64,000 nucleotides of DNA from Lactobacillus sp. (GTDB lineage Bacteria > Bacillota > Bacilli > Lactobacillales > Lactobacillaceae): NCBI GenBank assembly GCA_022484695.1, contig JAKVKU010000010.1:1-64000 (forward strand), written 5' to 3'. Below are positions 49,290 through 60,367 of the stretch, piece by piece. Both the position numbers and the translations under genes were made by a program. The stretch's first letter is position 1, and every line of letters begins with the position of its first letter. The notes below the pieces were generated by a model. It was not told where the DNA came from and made no database searches. It worked only from the letters and a program-made list of their open reading frames with translations.

Positions 49290-50777
49290 CTAACGGGTGG
49301 TTCGCGGTTCGGGTTGATAGATCCATTGCCGATTAGAACGTTGCAATAATGAATCCGAGGCAGCCGGACCCGCGGTCCCACTTTTATAGTTGGGAAAATC
49401 CGTGGGGGCATTGTTGTCCCAGTATTGGCGGATCACATCCACAAATTTCCAAGTCTTCTCTAACTCTAACCAATGGGAGAAGTTAGTGTGGTCCCCTAAG
49501 ATCACATCGTAAATCAAGCGCTCATAAGCATCTAGCACTTGGGCTATTTCAGCTTTACTATGTTGATAAGTCAATTGGTAACGCTCTGGGTCAGTCGTTT
49601 GTCCAATCTTTTTGCCATTGAATTGCAACATGACCCCTTCTTCAGGTTCGATTTCGATGGTTAAAATATTGGGTTCATCCGGTTGGCTGAAAATTGGATT
49701 GCTTCTAGGTTTAAAGACCACATCGATCCGGCTGTTCTTTTCAGGCAGGCGTTTACCGGTGCGGATAAAGATTGGTACGCCCCGCCACTGGTCGTTATCA
49801 ATATGAATTTCACCAGCTACAAAGGTTTCAATGGTGGAATTGGGTGCCACATTAGGTTCATCCCGATAAGCTGGTTCATGATCAGGAATATCACTGGCCC
49901 CGTATTGGCCCCGGACAAAATATTTAGAGACTTCTTCAGGTTTATAGACCTGCAAACCGGCAAATAATTTTTGCTTTTGATCCCGCAATGCTTCAGCTGA
50001 CATCTTGGTAGGCGCCCCTAAAGTGGTCAAGGCTAAAATCTGCATAATATGATTTTGCACCATATCCCGCAAAGCCCCGGCTGTTTCATAATAACCGGCC
50101 CGATCTTCGACCCCTAATTCTTCGTTCAAGTTGATTTGGATATTATCGATGAAATCCCGATTCCAAACTTGTTCAAAGAAAGGATTGCTAAAGCGTAATG
50201 GCAATAGTCCCAAGACCATTTCCTTACCCAAATAATGATCGATGCGATAAATTTGGTCTTCACTAAACGTATCACTGATGGCATCATTTAATTCTTTGGC
50301 ACTGGCAAAATCCCGGCCAAATGGTTTTTCAATCACGATCCGATTATAACCCTTTTCGGATACCAAATTTTGGGACTTCAAGTGTTCCGCAATGGTGGCG
50401 AAGAATTTAGGCGCCATGGCCATATAAAAAATACGATTGCCTTGGGTCTCATATTTCTTCTCCAACTCAATGCCCAAGTTGTCTAAGGCAATATAATGTT
50501 TAGAATCCGTTACATCGTGGGCTTGATAGTAAAAATGTTTGGTAAATGAATTCTTTTGGTTGAAAGAGCCAGGGAGTTCCTCTAATGATTTCAAGATTGT
50601 GCTGCGATAGTAATCGTCGCTCCAATCCCGCCGCGCTGTGCCAATAACCGCAAAATTGTGTTTAATATGATTCTTACGGTACAGATTAAATAGCGCAGGG
50701 TACAGCTTCCGGTGGGCTAAGTCACCAGAACCGCCGAAAATATAAATTAAAACTCGATTCTCAGATACGTTTTGCAA
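49290..50777 (-). CDS. zwf: Glucose-6-phosphate 1-dehydrogenase
   Basis: A 495-residue enzyme that makes 6-phosphogluconolactone and NADPH, the entry to the pentose-phosphate/phosphoketolase route. Seen: IYIFGGSGDLAHRKLYPA (about 12-29, NADP site), RIVIEKPFGRDF (about 140), catalytic RIDHYLGKEMV (about 178-188) and C-terminal RTGKRLP. The start is TTG 50777, 8 bases after GGGAGG; the 13 residues before it in the long frame are not supported. It is downstream of adhE but separately transcribed. Confidence 0.96.
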   Translation of the reverse strand: MQNVSENRVLIYIFGGSGDLAHRKLYPALFNLYRKNHIKHNFAVIGTARRDWSDDYYRSTILKSLEELPGSFNQKNSFTKHFYYQAHDVTDSKHYIALDNLGIELEKKYETQGNRIFYMAMAPKFFATIAEHLKSQNLVSEKGYNRIVIEKPFGRDFASAKELNDAISDTFSEDQIYRIDHYLGKEMVLGLLPLRFSNPFFEQVWNRDFIDNIQINLNEELGVEDRAGYYETAGALRDMVQNHIMQILALTTLGAPTKMSAEALRDQKQKLFAGLQVYKPEEVSKYFVRGQYGASDIPDHEPAYRDEPNVAPNSTIETFVAGEIHIDNDQWRGVPIFIRTGKRLPEKNSRIDVVFKPRSNPIFSQPDEPNILTIEIEPEEGVMLQFNGKKIGQTTDPERYQLTYQHSKAEIAQVLDAYERLIYDVILGDHTNFSHWLELEKTWKFVDVIRQYWDNNAPTDFPNYKSGTAGPAASDSLLQRSNRQWIYQPEPRTTR

Positions 50778-50829
50778 AAAAAGAACCTCCCTTTCGGAAA
50801 ATAGATAACTTGACATCTAATTCTAAAAC

Positions 50830-50859
50830 ATTATAAGCATGTTGGAAAGCAAAAAACAA
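50830..50859 (-). promoter_or_regulatory. Probable zwf promoter
   Basis: On the minus strand, -10 TATAAT (50830-50835) and a -35-like TTGTTT (50854-50859) with an 18-base spacer. The -35 lies in the arm of the adhE terminator. Confidence 0.45.
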
Positions 50860-50885
50860 GCAGGCGAATTCGTCTGCTTGTTTTT
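50851..50885. terminator. Terminator after adhE
   Basis: AACAAGCAGGCG / CGTCTGCTTGTT with an AATT loop; A-run and T-run flank it, so it can act in both directions. Confidence 0.9.
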
Positions 50886-50923
50886 AATGGCCACTTTTTC
50901 AGTTCAAAACAGCCTGTGATAAT

Positions 50924-53548
50924 TTAAAATGAAGACTTTGGACCAGCCCATTCGTCCCGGATGATTTGCGCCATATCGGCAATCAATGGTTCCTTGGGGT
51001 TGGTGATCGTGCAGTTATCTTCATAAGCTAATTCAGCCAATTGGTCAGCATTTTTTTCAACTTCAGCTTTAGAAATACCTTGATCCTTCAAGGACATCTT
51101 CACGCCAACACTTTCAGCCAGGTCAACAATCGCATTGCATAACGCATCGACTAATGCCACATTGTCTTTACCTTGCAAACCAATGGTGCGGGCAATATCA
51201 GCGTAATCTTGATCAGCCCGGAAATAGCTGTACTTAGCCCAGATAGCCCGTTTTTCAGGGGTCTTGGCGTTGTAGTGGATAACGTGGGGCATGGTGATGG
51301 TGATCATCCGGCCATGGGGTAGATGGAACTGGCCGCCCAATTTGTGGGCAATGGAGTGGTTAATGCCTAATAAAGCATTGGCAAAGGCCATCCCCGCCAT
51401 GGTGGAAGCATCATGCATGTGTTCTCTGGCTGCTGGATCCCCGTCATAACTTTGTTTCAAGTTATCAAAAACTAAGCGGATGGCTTGTAAGCTTAGGCCC
51501 TTGGTGTAGTTGCTGGCCATGGTGGATACATAACTTTCAATGGCATGGCATAAAACGTCTAGGCCACTATCAGCCACAACAGTTTTTGGCACGGATTGAA
51601 TAAACTGAGAGTCGACGATAGCCACGTCAGGTGTCAAGGCATAGTCAGCCAATGGGTATTTGACCCCAGTATCACTATCGGTGATAACCGCAAATGGTGT
51701 TACTTCAGAGCCAGTCCCAGAAGTCGTTGGCACACAGATCAATTTAACATCGTCTAATTTAGGGAATTTGTAAGTCCGTTTCCGGATATCCAAGAATTTT
51801 TGTTTTGCTTTAAAGAATGAAGATTCAGGTGCTTGATAAAACATCCACATACCTTTGGCCGCATCCATACAAGAACCACCGCCGATGGCAATAACTGTAT
51901 CTGGCTTGAAGGCCCGCATCATTTCGGTGCCTTTATAAACCGTGTTGGTGGAAGGATCCGTTTCAACATCTAAGAAGGATTCAAATTGGACCGGTTCCTT
52001 CCGATTCATCAGGGCATCTTCAATAATTTTGACATAGCCAAATTTCTCCATGTCATGATCCCCTACGATGAAAGCCCGTTTGATGTCTTGCATCTTTTCA
52101 AGGTAGTTGATGGCGTTTTTTTCAAAATAGATTTTTGGGGGTAACTTTACCCATTGCATATTGTTCCGGCGTTTAGCCACAATTTTGATATTCAATAGGT
52201 CAAAAGTGCCCACGTTATGGGAAATAGAGTTCCGACCATAAGAACCACAGCCTAACGTTAAGGAAGGAATCATGTTGTTGTACAAGTCCCCAATGCCCCC
52301 AACAGAAGATGGTGAGTTCACTAAGATCCGGCAGGCATGCATGCGGATCCCAAATTCAACCATTAAATCATTGTTGTTAGCGCTGGTGTGGATCACGGCA
52401 GAGTGCCCGGCACCGCCTAAATCAAGCATGGCTTCACTTAATTTGAAACCGGCTTCGACGTCTTTAGCCTTTAATAGCGCCAAAACAGGTGATAGTTTTT
52501 CTCTAGAAAGTGGATACTGATCCCCGACCCCGTCAATTTCTGCGACTAACACTTGGGTTCCCTTAGGAACTTTGATCCCGGCTAAGCTGGCAATTTCAAT
52601 GGCAGAATGACCAACGATTTTAGGATTAACCGCGTGTTTGTCAGGGTCGATCACCGTATCAGATAATTTTTGCAATTCGCTTGGCTTAACCATATAAGCC
52701 CCTTGAGCGGCAAATTCGTCTTTGACGGCTTTATAAATTGGTGCTTCCACAATAGCAGCTTGTTCAGAGGCACAGATCATCCCATTATCAAAGGACTTGG
52801 ATAACATGATGTCGTTAACGGCTTGTTTCACATCGGCCGTCTTTTCAATGAAGGCTGGGACGTTACCAGGCCCAACCCCTAAAGCCGGTTTACCAGTAGA
52901 GTAAGCGGATTTAACCATGCCAGGCCCACCGGTTGCTAACACTGTGGCAACCCCAGGATGATTCATCAAGGTCTTAGTAGCGTCGATGCTTGGCGTTGGA
53001 ATATAACTCAAGGCCCCTGCAGGTAAGCCAGCTTTGACAGCGGCTTCCTTAATGATATCTACGGCAGCTGCAGAACTCTTTTGCGCGCCGGGATGGAAGG
53101 CAAAAATAATCGGATTTCTAGTTTTAATGGCGATCATGGCTTTAAACATTGCTGTCGAAGTTGGGTTAGTCACGGGGGTTACCCCAGCGATAACGCCAAC
53201 GGGTTCAGCAATTTTAATAATTTCTTTTTCCCGGTCATCTTCAATGACACCGACCGTTTTATCATCTTTAATGGCGTGCCAAATTTCTTCAGTGGCAAAC
53301 ATATTTTTAACAGCTTTATCTTCGTAAACGCCCCGGCCAGTTTCTTCGACGGCTAATTTAGCCAAATACATATGTTTATTCAAACCGGCAATGGCCATTT
53401 CATGAACGATACTATCTACTTTTTCTTGATCAAAGCCGTGCATAATTTTTAAAGCGGCTTGTGCATCTTTAACCAAACCATCCACCATTTCTTGGACGTT
53501 GACGGCTCCAGGTTGTGTTGCTTTGTCTTTCTTGTCTACGTTAAGCAT
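50924..53548 (-). CDS. adhE: Bifunctional acetaldehyde-CoA/alcohol dehydrogenase
   Basis: An 874-residue fusion enzyme that turns acetyl-CoA to ethanol and reoxidises two NADH. The N-terminal aldehyde dehydrogenase (about 1-440) has the catalytic Cys in [10 protein letters not shown] (about 250) and [10 protein letters not shown]. The C-terminal iron-dependent alcohol dehydrogenase (about 455-870) has [27 protein letters not shown] and His ligands in [18 protein letters not shown]. Length is complete. In heterofermenters it is the main NADH sink. Two Rex-like operators flank its promoter. Confidence 0.97.
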   Translation of the reverse strand: MLNVDKKDKATQPGAVNVQEMVDGLVKDAQAALKIMHGFDQEKVDSIVHEMAIAGLNKHMYLAKLAVEETGRGVYEDKAVKNMFATEEIWHAIKDDKTVGVIEDDREKEIIKIAEPVGVIAGVTPVTNPTSTAMFKAMIAIKTRNPIIFAFHPGAQKSSAAAVDIIKEAAVKAGLPAGALSYIPTPSIDATKTLMNHPGVATVLATGGPGMVKSAYSTGKPALGVGPGNVPAFIEKTADVKQAVNDIMLSKSFDNGMICASEQAAIVEAPIYKAVKDEFAAQGAYMVKPSELQKLSDTVIDPDKHAVNPKIVGHSAIEIASLAGIKVPKGTQVLVAEIDGVGDQYPLSREKLSPVLALLKAKDVEAGFKLSEAMLDLGGAGHSAVIHTSANNNDLMVEFGIRMHACRILVNSPSSVGGIGDLYNNMIPSLTLGCGSYGRNSISHNVGTFDLLNIKIVAKRRNNMQWVKLPPKIYFEKNAINYLEKMQDIKRAFIVGDHDMEKFGYVKIIEDALMNRKEPVQFESFLDVETDPSTNTVYKGTEMMRAFKPDTVIAIGGGSCMDAAKGMWMFYQAPESSFFKAKQKFLDIRKRTYKFPKLDDVKLICVPTTSGTGSEVTPFAVITDSDTGVKYPLADYALTPDVAIVDSQFIQSVPKTVVADSGLDVLCHAIESYVSTMASNYTKGLSLQAIRLVFDNLKQSYDGDPAAREHMHDASTMAGMAFANALLGINHSIAHKLGGQFHLPHGRMITITMPHVIHYNAKTPEKRAIWAKYSYFRADQDYADIARTIGLQGKDNVALVDALCNAIVDLAESVGVKMSLKDQGISKAEVEKNADQLAELAYEDNCTITNPKEPLIADMAQIIRDEWAGPKSSF

Positions 53549-53580
53549 ATTTAGATTCCCCCGTTTAGGTTTTGATGTCT

Positions 53581-53598
53581 TTGTTATTCATTTCACAA
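53581..53598 (-). promoter_or_regulatory. Rex-like operator 1 at adhE
   Basis: TTGTGAAATGAATAACAA on the minus strand matches the Rex consensus TTGTGAAWWWWTTCACAA at 15 of 18 positions. It lies just downstream of the -10, over the expected transcription start, where repressor would block initiation. Confidence 0.65.
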
Positions 53599-53603
53599 TT
53601 AGT

Positions 53604-53632
53604 ATTGTATAACGACCGCACATATTTGTAAA
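53604..53632 (-). promoter_or_regulatory. adhE promoter
   Basis: -35 TTTACA (53627-53632), a 17-base spacer and -10 TACAAT (53604-53609) on the minus strand, about 55 bases before the adhE start. Confidence 0.75.
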
Positions 53633-53638
53633 GCAATT

Positions 53639-53656
53639 TCGTGATTCTTTTCACAT
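53639..53656 (-). promoter_or_regulatory. Rex-like operator 2 at adhE
   Basis: ATGTGAAAAGAATCACGA on the minus strand matches the Rex consensus at 14 of 18 positions, immediately upstream of the -35. Together with operator 1 it brackets the promoter at 58-base spacing. Confidence 0.5.
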
Positions 53657-53728
53657 ATCTTATTGTCATTTTTTTAACAACAGTTTATGTTCCTTATTTA
53701 GCAATGTTTTCAATACTTATTTTCATAC

Positions 53729-53760
53729 AAAAAAAGCTTTGAATCTTTTGATTCAAAGCT
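53729..53760 (-). terminator. Terminator after yajC
   Basis: AGCTTTGAATC / GATTCAAAGCT (53735-53745, 53750-53760) with a TTTT loop; on the minus strand followed by T7. It ends the ruvA-ruvB-queA-tgt-yajC transcript before the adhE control region. Confidence 0.93.
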
Positions 53761-53827
53761 CAAGTTAAACTTATTATTGACGAACTCTGTTCACCTTTAA
53801 ACAAAAGCGGGCTTAAAGCGTCCCGCT

Positions 53828-54250
53828 TTATTTATCGGCTTTTTGATCATTGTCGGCTGATTTTGCATCTGCAGCTTCAGTTGCGTCGGGCTTGTCGTCA
53901 GTCTTATTGTCCGTTTGATCTTCAACCTTCGCTTCTGGTGTAGAAGTTACCCCAGGGATGTTGGCTGTTGTGGGTTCAACTTGGCGAATGGCAGATAAAT
54001 TAAAGGTTAAATAGACACCATCACTATCGATAACGACGGTTTTAGCATCATTATCCAGCGTATCGATCACACCATGTAACCCACCGATGGTGATGATCTT
54101 GTCGCCCTTTTTCATTTGGTTCATCATTTCTTGACGTTTTTGCTGTTGCTTCTTTTGTGGCCGGATCATACTGAAGTACATAACCACACCCATTGCCACC
54201 AGGATTAAAATAAAGGACCAACTGCTACTGCCTGCTGCTAGAAAATTCAA
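53828..54250 (-). CDS. yajC: Preprotein translocase subunit YajC
   Basis: A 140-residue membrane protein with one N-terminal helix (SFILILVAMGVVMYFSMI, about 11-28), the YajC core RPQKKQQQKRQEMMNQMKKG and DKIITIGGLHGVIDTL, and a long acidic Asp/Lys/Ala tail (about 100-140). It associates with SecDF at the translocase. The start is TTG 54250, 8 bases after GAGAGG. It lies 66 bases after tgt, the usual neighbour. Confidence 0.93.
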   Translation of the reverse strand: MNFLAAGSSSWSFILILVAMGVVMYFSMIRPQKKQQQKRQEMMNQMKKGDKIITIGGLHGVIDTLDNDAKTVVIDSDGVYLTFNLSAIRQVEPTTANIPGVTSTPEAKVEDQTDNKTDDKPDATEAADAKSADNDQKADK

Positions 54251-54316
54251 TTGCAAAACCTCTCATTCTTCTTTATTAATATTATCTTACCAAAAATTAG
54301 CGAACTTTACTATAAC

Positions 54317-55474
<1,158 letters not shown>

Positions 55475-55540
55475 TCATTTAATTTGTTAATCAATTCAAG
55501 TAATATAACAAGCCTATAAAATTTAGTCAATCAAAATTCC

Positions 55541-56572
55541 TTATTTAATAAACATGGCATCGCCAAAGCTAAAGAAGCGATAACGTTCATCAATGGCATG
55601 TTGATAGGCATTTAAAATCATTTCCCGACCGGTAAAAGAAGCCACCAACATCACTAAAGTAGATTTAGGTAAATGGAAATTGGTGATAAAGGCATCTACC
55701 ACCCGCCATTTGTAACCAGGTTTGATGAAAATATCGGTCCAGCCGCTATCAGCTTTAATGGCCCCGTCAAACTTGGTACCAATTGTTTCCAGCGTGCGAA
55801 TAGACGTGGTCCCCGTGGCGATGATGCGACCCCCATGGGCCCGGACGTCATTTAAAGTGGCGGCAGCAGCTTCACTGAGGCGGTAGAATTCCGAATGCAT
55901 CTTATGGTCTTCAATGTTGTCCTCAGACACTGGCCGAAAAGTCCCTAAGCCCACATGTAAGGTCAAATAAACTAACTTAACACCCTTGTCTTGAACCTTT
56001 TGCAATAATTCCTTAGTCCAGTGTAACCCAGCTGTGGGCGCTGCAGCGGAACCACTTTCCTTGGCATAGACGGTTTGATACATTTCGGGATCATCAAGCT
56101 TGGCCTTGATATAAGGTGGCAGTGGCGTTTCGCCTAATTGGTCCAAAATTTCCATAAAGATGCCATCATAGTGAAATTCCACCATCCGGCCACCGTGTTC
56201 TAGTTCTTTGGTCACTGTGGCTTTTAATAAACCATCACCGAATTCAATGACTGTCCCCACTTTGGCGTGCCGGGCCGGCTTCATCAAGGTTTCCCAATTG
56301 TCCCCCTCGGTGTTGTGCAACAGTAACACTTCCATATGGCCGCCGGTGTCTGGCTTTTCACCGTAAAGGCGAGCGGGCATGACCCGGGTGTCATTCATGA
56401 CCACTGCATCCCCTGGATTTAGCTCATCTAAAATATCATAGAAATGCTTGTCTTCTAACTTACCGCTCTTGTGATCCAAGACTAACATTCTAGAAGCATC
56501 CCGTTCCTTTAAAGGAGTTTGGGCAATTAATTCATGGGGTAATTCATAATCAAAATCTTCGGTTGTTAACAT
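55541..56572 (-). CDS. queA: S-adenosylmethionine:tRNA ribosyltransferase-isomerase
   Basis: A 343-residue enzyme that converts preQ1-tRNA to epoxyqueuosine using the ribosyl group of AdoMet. Seen: [16 protein letters not shown] (about 5-20), [13 protein letters not shown] (about 58-70), [13 protein letters not shown] (about 173-185) and THVGLGTF-like [11 protein letters not shown]. The ribosome site is weak (AAAGTGG), with no better start nearby. It lies 64 bases after ruvB and 81 before tgt. Confidence 0.96.
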   Translation of the reverse strand: MLTTEDFDYELPHELIAQTPLKERDASRMLVLDHKSGKLEDKHFYDILDELNPGDAVVMNDTRVMPARLYGEKPDTGGHMEVLLLHNTEGDNWETLMKPARHAKVGTVIEFGDGLLKATVTKELEHGGRMVEFHYDGIFMEILDQLGETPLPPYIKAKLDDPEMYQTVYAKESGSAAAPTAGLHWTKELLQKVQDKGVKLVYLTLHVGLGTFRPVSEDNIEDHKMHSEFYRLSEAAAATLNDVRAHGGRIIATGTTSIRTLETIGTKFDGAIKADSGWTDIFIKPGYKWRVVDAFITNFHLPKSTLVMLVASFTGREMILNAYQHAIDERYRFFSFGDAMFIK

Positions 56573-56636
56573 GTGTTTTTACGCCACTTTCTATTTATAA
56601 AATTATCGCAGCCTGTTTTTTAGCCAAGCTGATAGG

Positions 56637-57659
56637 TCAAGGTTGTTTTGGTAAAGGTAACTTTAAATGGGTATAACTTTTAGCAGTGACCATGCGGCCT
56701 CTGGGAGTCCGCTTCAAAAAGCCACTTTGGAGTAAATAAGGTTCATACATTTCTTCAATGGTTTGAACCTCTTCCCCCACATTAGCAGCAATGGTCTTTA
56801 AGCCCACTGGTCCGCCATTATAATATTTGATGATCACTGTCAAAATTTTCCGGTCAATTTGATCCAAGCCATCATCATCCACTTCTAAATGGGTCAAGGC
56901 CTTGGCGGCGATGGTCTTATCCACGGACTGGACCCCATCTACTTGGGCAAAGTCCCGGATCCGTTTTAACAAGCGATTAGCCACCCGAGGTGTCCCCCGG
57001 GAGCGGCGGCCAATTTCAATGGCCCCGTCTTCGGTAATGGCTAAGTCAAAAATAGCCGCCGTGCGTTTGATGATCGTCACCAATTCATCCAGGTCATAGT
57101 AATTCATATGTTCCACAATACCGAAACGGTCCCGTAATGGGGCAGACAACAGCCCCGCCCGGGTGGTGGCGCCAATCAAGGTAAAAGGCGGCAGGGGTAA
57201 ATGCACGGGGTGAGCAGCTGGCCCATCTCCCACAATAATATCCACATAGAAGTCTTCCATGGCCGAATATAAAACTTCCTCCACCACTTTTGGCAGGCGG
57301 TGGATCTCATCGATAAACAAAACATCCCCGGGCTTAAGTTCAGCTAACATGGCCACTAAGTCCCCGGATTTTTCAATCGCCGGGCCCGTGGTCATGCGCA
57401 CACTGACCTGCATTTCATTAGCGATCACTAGGGCCAAGGTAGTTTTCCCTAAACCAGGCGGCCCATAAAGCAAGACATGGTCCAGGGATTCTTCCCGCTT
57501 GCTGGCCGCTTCGATATAAACGGCCAATTCCGTTTTGATCTTAGGCTGACCAATATAGTCCCTTAACGTTTGGGGCCGCAATGATTTTTCAATCATGGCC
57601 TCTTGGGGATTATCGGTGGTCTGGGCCACTAAACGGTCAAAATCTTCATCTTCAGCCAT
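56637..57659 (-). CDS. ruvB: Holliday junction branch migration ATPase RuvB
   Basis: A 340-residue AAA+ motor. Seen: [16 protein letters not shown] (about 24-39), Walker [15 protein letters not shown] (about 64-77), Walker [12 protein letters not shown] (about 112-122), sensor [18 protein letters not shown] and a winged-helix C-terminus ending in GRMVTAKSY. The start is ATG 57659, 7 bases after AAGGAG. It lies 33 bases downstream of ruvA. Confidence 0.97.
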   Translation of the reverse strand: MAEDEDFDRLVAQTTDNPQEAMIEKSLRPQTLRDYIGQPKIKTELAVYIEAASKREESLDHVLLYGPPGLGKTTLALVIANEMQVSVRMTTGPAIEKSGDLVAMLAELKPGDVLFIDEIHRLPKVVEEVLYSAMEDFYVDIIVGDGPAAHPVHLPLPPFTLIGATTRAGLLSAPLRDRFGIVEHMNYYDLDELVTIIKRTAAIFDLAITEDGAIEIGRRSRGTPRVANRLLKRIRDFAQVDGVQSVDKTIAAKALTHLEVDDDGLDQIDRKILTVIIKYYNGGPVGLKTIAANVGEEVQTIEEMYEPYLLQSGFLKRTPRGRMVTAKSYTHLKLPLPKQP

Positions 57660-57692
57660 TGCCAATCTCCTTTCTAACGATTTGTCCTACGC

Positions 57693-58310
57693 TTACTTTG
57701 TCAATAACCGTAAGCCTTCTCTTAAATAAGCATCCGTGGTTTGGGCTTCAAAAACCTCTAATTTCGAAACGATCTTAGCCACATCCCGGCGACTGAACCC
57801 TAACGCCCCTAAAGCATCTAAGGCATCTTTGAGACTTTGATTGCCTTGGGCTTCTGGGGGCAATAACTCAATTTCATCACTGACCGGTAAGCTAGCTGTG
57901 CTACTACTCAGCCCAAGCTTAGCGACTTTATCCTTTAAATCAATGATGATTTGTTGGGCCGTTTTTTTACCCACCCCAGGAAATTTGGTCAAATAGCGCA
58001 CGTTTTCCTGCTGGATCGCACCAATTAGGCCGTCATGATTACTGGCTGCTAAGATGGCCAGGGCACTTTTAGGGCCGATCCCCGTGACGCCAATTAATAA
58101 TTCAAAAACTTGTTTTTCATCTAGATCCACAAAGCCATACAATAATTGGGCACTATCCGAAATGGCTTGATAGACGTAAACCTTCACCTGCTGATTTTCG
58201 GTAAAAGCATAAGGATTGGCGACTAATAATTTGTAGCCGATGCCATTGGTTTCTAAGACGATATACCCGGCTTGAATCCGGGTAATTTGACCCACAAAAT
58301 ATTCATACAT
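57693..58310 (-). CDS. ruvA: Holliday junction DNA helicase RuvA
   Basis: A 205-residue junction-binding protein. Seen: an N-terminal OB fold (MYEYFVGQITRIQAGYIVLE), tandem helix-hairpin-helix motifs (LLIGVTGIGPKSALAIL about 91-107 and KFPGVGKKTAQQIIIDLKDK about 127-146) and a C-terminal domain that contacts RuvB (DALDALGALGFSRRDV). AAGGAG precedes the ATG. It is the first gene of the ruvAB-queA-tgt-yajC unit. Confidence 0.97.
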   Translation of the reverse strand: MYEYFVGQITRIQAGYIVLETNGIGYKLLVANPYAFTENQQVKVYVYQAISDSAQLLYGFVDLDEKQVFELLIGVTGIGPKSALAILAASNHDGLIGAIQQENVRYLTKFPGVGKKTAQQIIIDLKDKVAKLGLSSSTASLPVSDEIELLPPEAQGNQSLKDALDALGALGFSRRDVAKIVSKLEVFEAQTTDAYLREGLRLLTK

Positions 58311-58412
58311 TGTTTGAAACTCCTTAAAAATACTTGAGCCTGCAATGTTTCATTGTACCACGAAAGCTGATTACCACGAAACATAATTATATACCAAAAA
58401 AAGCCCCTATAC

Positions 58413-58447
58413 AAAAACGGCCGTCCCAAAACTGAGACGAACCGTTT
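58413..58447 (-). terminator. Terminator after the DUF2264 gene
   Basis: AAACGG (58415-58420) / CCGTTT (58442-58447) extended by GTC/GAC pairing with wobbles; on the minus strand followed by T5. It ends the LacI-GH78-DUF2264 transcript. Confidence 0.75.
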
Positions 58448-58459
58448 GGCATATTATCC

Positions 58460-60346
58460 TTAGAATTCGGCCAATTGAATTGTCCGTTTTACCCCCTGCT
58501 GGGTAAGCACTAAGGTATTTTGGTTTAATTGCACATCAGGAATGACCACTTGACCGTCTTGTAAACTTTCTAATTCCCGATCGCCTAAATAAAGGGACAC
58601 TAACGTATAATCCCCCGGTTTTAAAACACCGCTTTGTAATGGTAATTTTGTTTTAGGGAAATATAGACTGGTGTTGGGTTCTGGTTCAGTTAGGTCAACC
58701 TTTAGTTCCGGTGATAAGCCCACCAAGCCGGTGATACCCACATGGGTCTGATAAAAGACCGCATTTTCAACTTTCGTGGGTAAAACCACCTCTGACGCAA
58801 TACCTTCATGGGGCGCTGCAAAGCTCCCTTCGGCCAGGTGCAAAGTCCGGTCCGTGTGAATTTGGTGGATCCGCACATGCCAAGGCATCGCCGGGATCAC
58901 GAAGTTTTTAATGGTCACATCGGGCCAAGGCAGCCACTTTGAATACACATAGTCATCATGGAGTTGGTAATCTTCATATTGAAAGACAGTCCGCCAGAAA
59001 TTATCACTCTCAGAAACTGCTAAGGTATTGTCAAAGGCCCCCTGCTTTAAGAGGGTCGTCCCTTTAGGGGTACTGAAGCCAAAGGTGGTGGAATAGACAT
59101 ATTTTTCATACTTGGCGGCACCATGGGCGTGTTCATGGGAATGCTGGCCAGCGGTGAAGGCTTGGACTTCTAAGCCAGTTTGGCTATGGGCCACCAACAT
59201 ACGGGGTTCTGGCTGTAATTTAAGGGCTTCGAATTTAAAATCGTCACTTTCTGAGGCTTGCCAGAACGGATCATCATCGGGCAAGACCAAGAAAATATAA
59301 CTCTTTAACGCCCAATAAGCGGAAGCCGGGCCATTATAGCCTTCAGCAAAATTCATATTGGGATAGGCATAACCGATGGGCATCAAACCGTCCGTGGTGA
59401 AAATATCTTGTTTAAACCACCAGCGTAGATTGTTCAACAGCAAATGCTTAATATCCCCCAGGTTATAATCCCCCAGATCGATATGGGCAAAGGCACAAAC
59501 GCCCCAAAAAGCGGCCTGGGCAAACCGATAGTCCAAACTGCGGCCATAGGGTAAAGCCGCCCCATCGGCGGCAAACCAATTGGCATAACTCTTGATAAAG
59601 GCCGTGGCCCGTTCTTTCAAAAGGCGGGTTTGGTCATTATCCCAGTTGGTCAGCCCCACAAAGACTAACGTGAAGAACTGATAGGCAAAGGGGATGTAAT
59701 TATCGATTTGGTTTTCATAACCATCATAAGACCAGCCGTGATCCAAATAATGGCCGTTGGTAATGGCAAAGTCAGCGTCAATTAAAGCTTGGTGTCCCTT
59801 GGCGTCCACATCCACCGTGACAAAAAAGGAATTCACCATGGCTCTGAAAAACAGCCAGTTGGTCTTAGGGATAACCCGGTGATTCACCTGTTCCAGCCAG
59901 TCGAGAATTTGGCGTTGTTGGGCGCCACTTAAATGATCCCAAAAATCAGCTTTGGTTTCATATAAGAAGGCAGTCAAGGCTCCCATTTCCACAAACATCT
60001 GGTCATAATCGCCCAGTTCGCCGCCCCAATAGTCCTTAGAATCTGGATCCGTTCCGGCTAAAATACCGTGGATCGTCAGCTCGTACCATTGTGGATAAGC
60101 CAAAACCCGCTGGTGATCGGCGAAAAATGGGCCTAAGCCCCAAAGTAAGCGCATAAAGCCTTCAATTTCAGTCTTATCTTGAATATAAACTGCGCCACTG
60201 GCACTAATATTAAAGCGTCCGGCCCGCTCTTGTTGGGCTAGGACTTTCATAGCTGGTCTTAAAAAATCTAGTAAAGAAGCCAATACATCGGCTTTGCTGC
60301 GCAAGGGATTGTCTTTGATCTGCGCATTAAAAAGTTTTGATTCCAC
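58460..60346 (-). CDS. DUF2264 domain protein, probable polysaccharide-degradation enzyme
   Basis: A 628-residue protein. Residues about 10-380 fit DUF2264, an (alpha/alpha)-barrel found in carbohydrate loci (FMRLLWGLGPFFA, YWGGELGDYDQMFVEMGALT, NWLFFRAMVNSFF, LDHGWSYDGYENQIDNYIPF); the remainder is a beta-rich domain with QHSHEHAHGAAKYEKY. The exact activity of DUF2264 proteins is unsettled; relatives resemble glycoside hydrolases or lyases acting on acidic sugars. No signal peptide, so it is cytoplasmic. It starts at GTG 60346 after GGAGG, 21 bases after the GH78 gene. It probably works on the oligosaccharide freed by the GH78 enzyme; this is inferred. Confidence 0.75.
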   Translation of the reverse strand: MESKLFNAQIKDNPLRSKADVLASLLDFLRPAMKVLAQQERAGRFNISASGAVYIQDKTEIEGFMRLLWGLGPFFADHQRVLAYPQWYELTIHGILAGTDPDSKDYWGGELGDYDQMFVEMGALTAFLYETKADFWDHLSGAQQRQILDWLEQVNHRVIPKTNWLFFRAMVNSFFVTVDVDAKGHQALIDADFAITNGHYLDHGWSYDGYENQIDNYIPFAYQFFTLVFVGLTNWDNDQTRLLKERATAFIKSYANWFAADGAALPYGRSLDYRFAQAAFWGVCAFAHIDLGDYNLGDIKHLLLNNLRWWFKQDIFTTDGLMPIGYAYPNMNFAEGYNGPASAYWALKSYIFLVLPDDDPFWQASESDDFKFEALKLQPEPRMLVAHSQTGLEVQAFTAGQHSHEHAHGAAKYEKYVYSTTFGFSTPKGTTLLKQGAFDNTLAVSESDNFWRTVFQYEDYQLHDDYVYSKWLPWPDVTIKNFVIPAMPWHVRIHQIHTDRTLHLAEGSFAAPHEGIASEVVLPTKVENAVFYQTHVGITGLVGLSPELKVDLTEPEPNTSLYFPKTKLPLQSGVLKPGDYTLVSLYLGDRELESLQDGQVVIPDVQLNQNTLVLTQQGVKRTIQLAEF

Positions 60347-60367
60347 GCTTAAATCCTCCTATATTGT

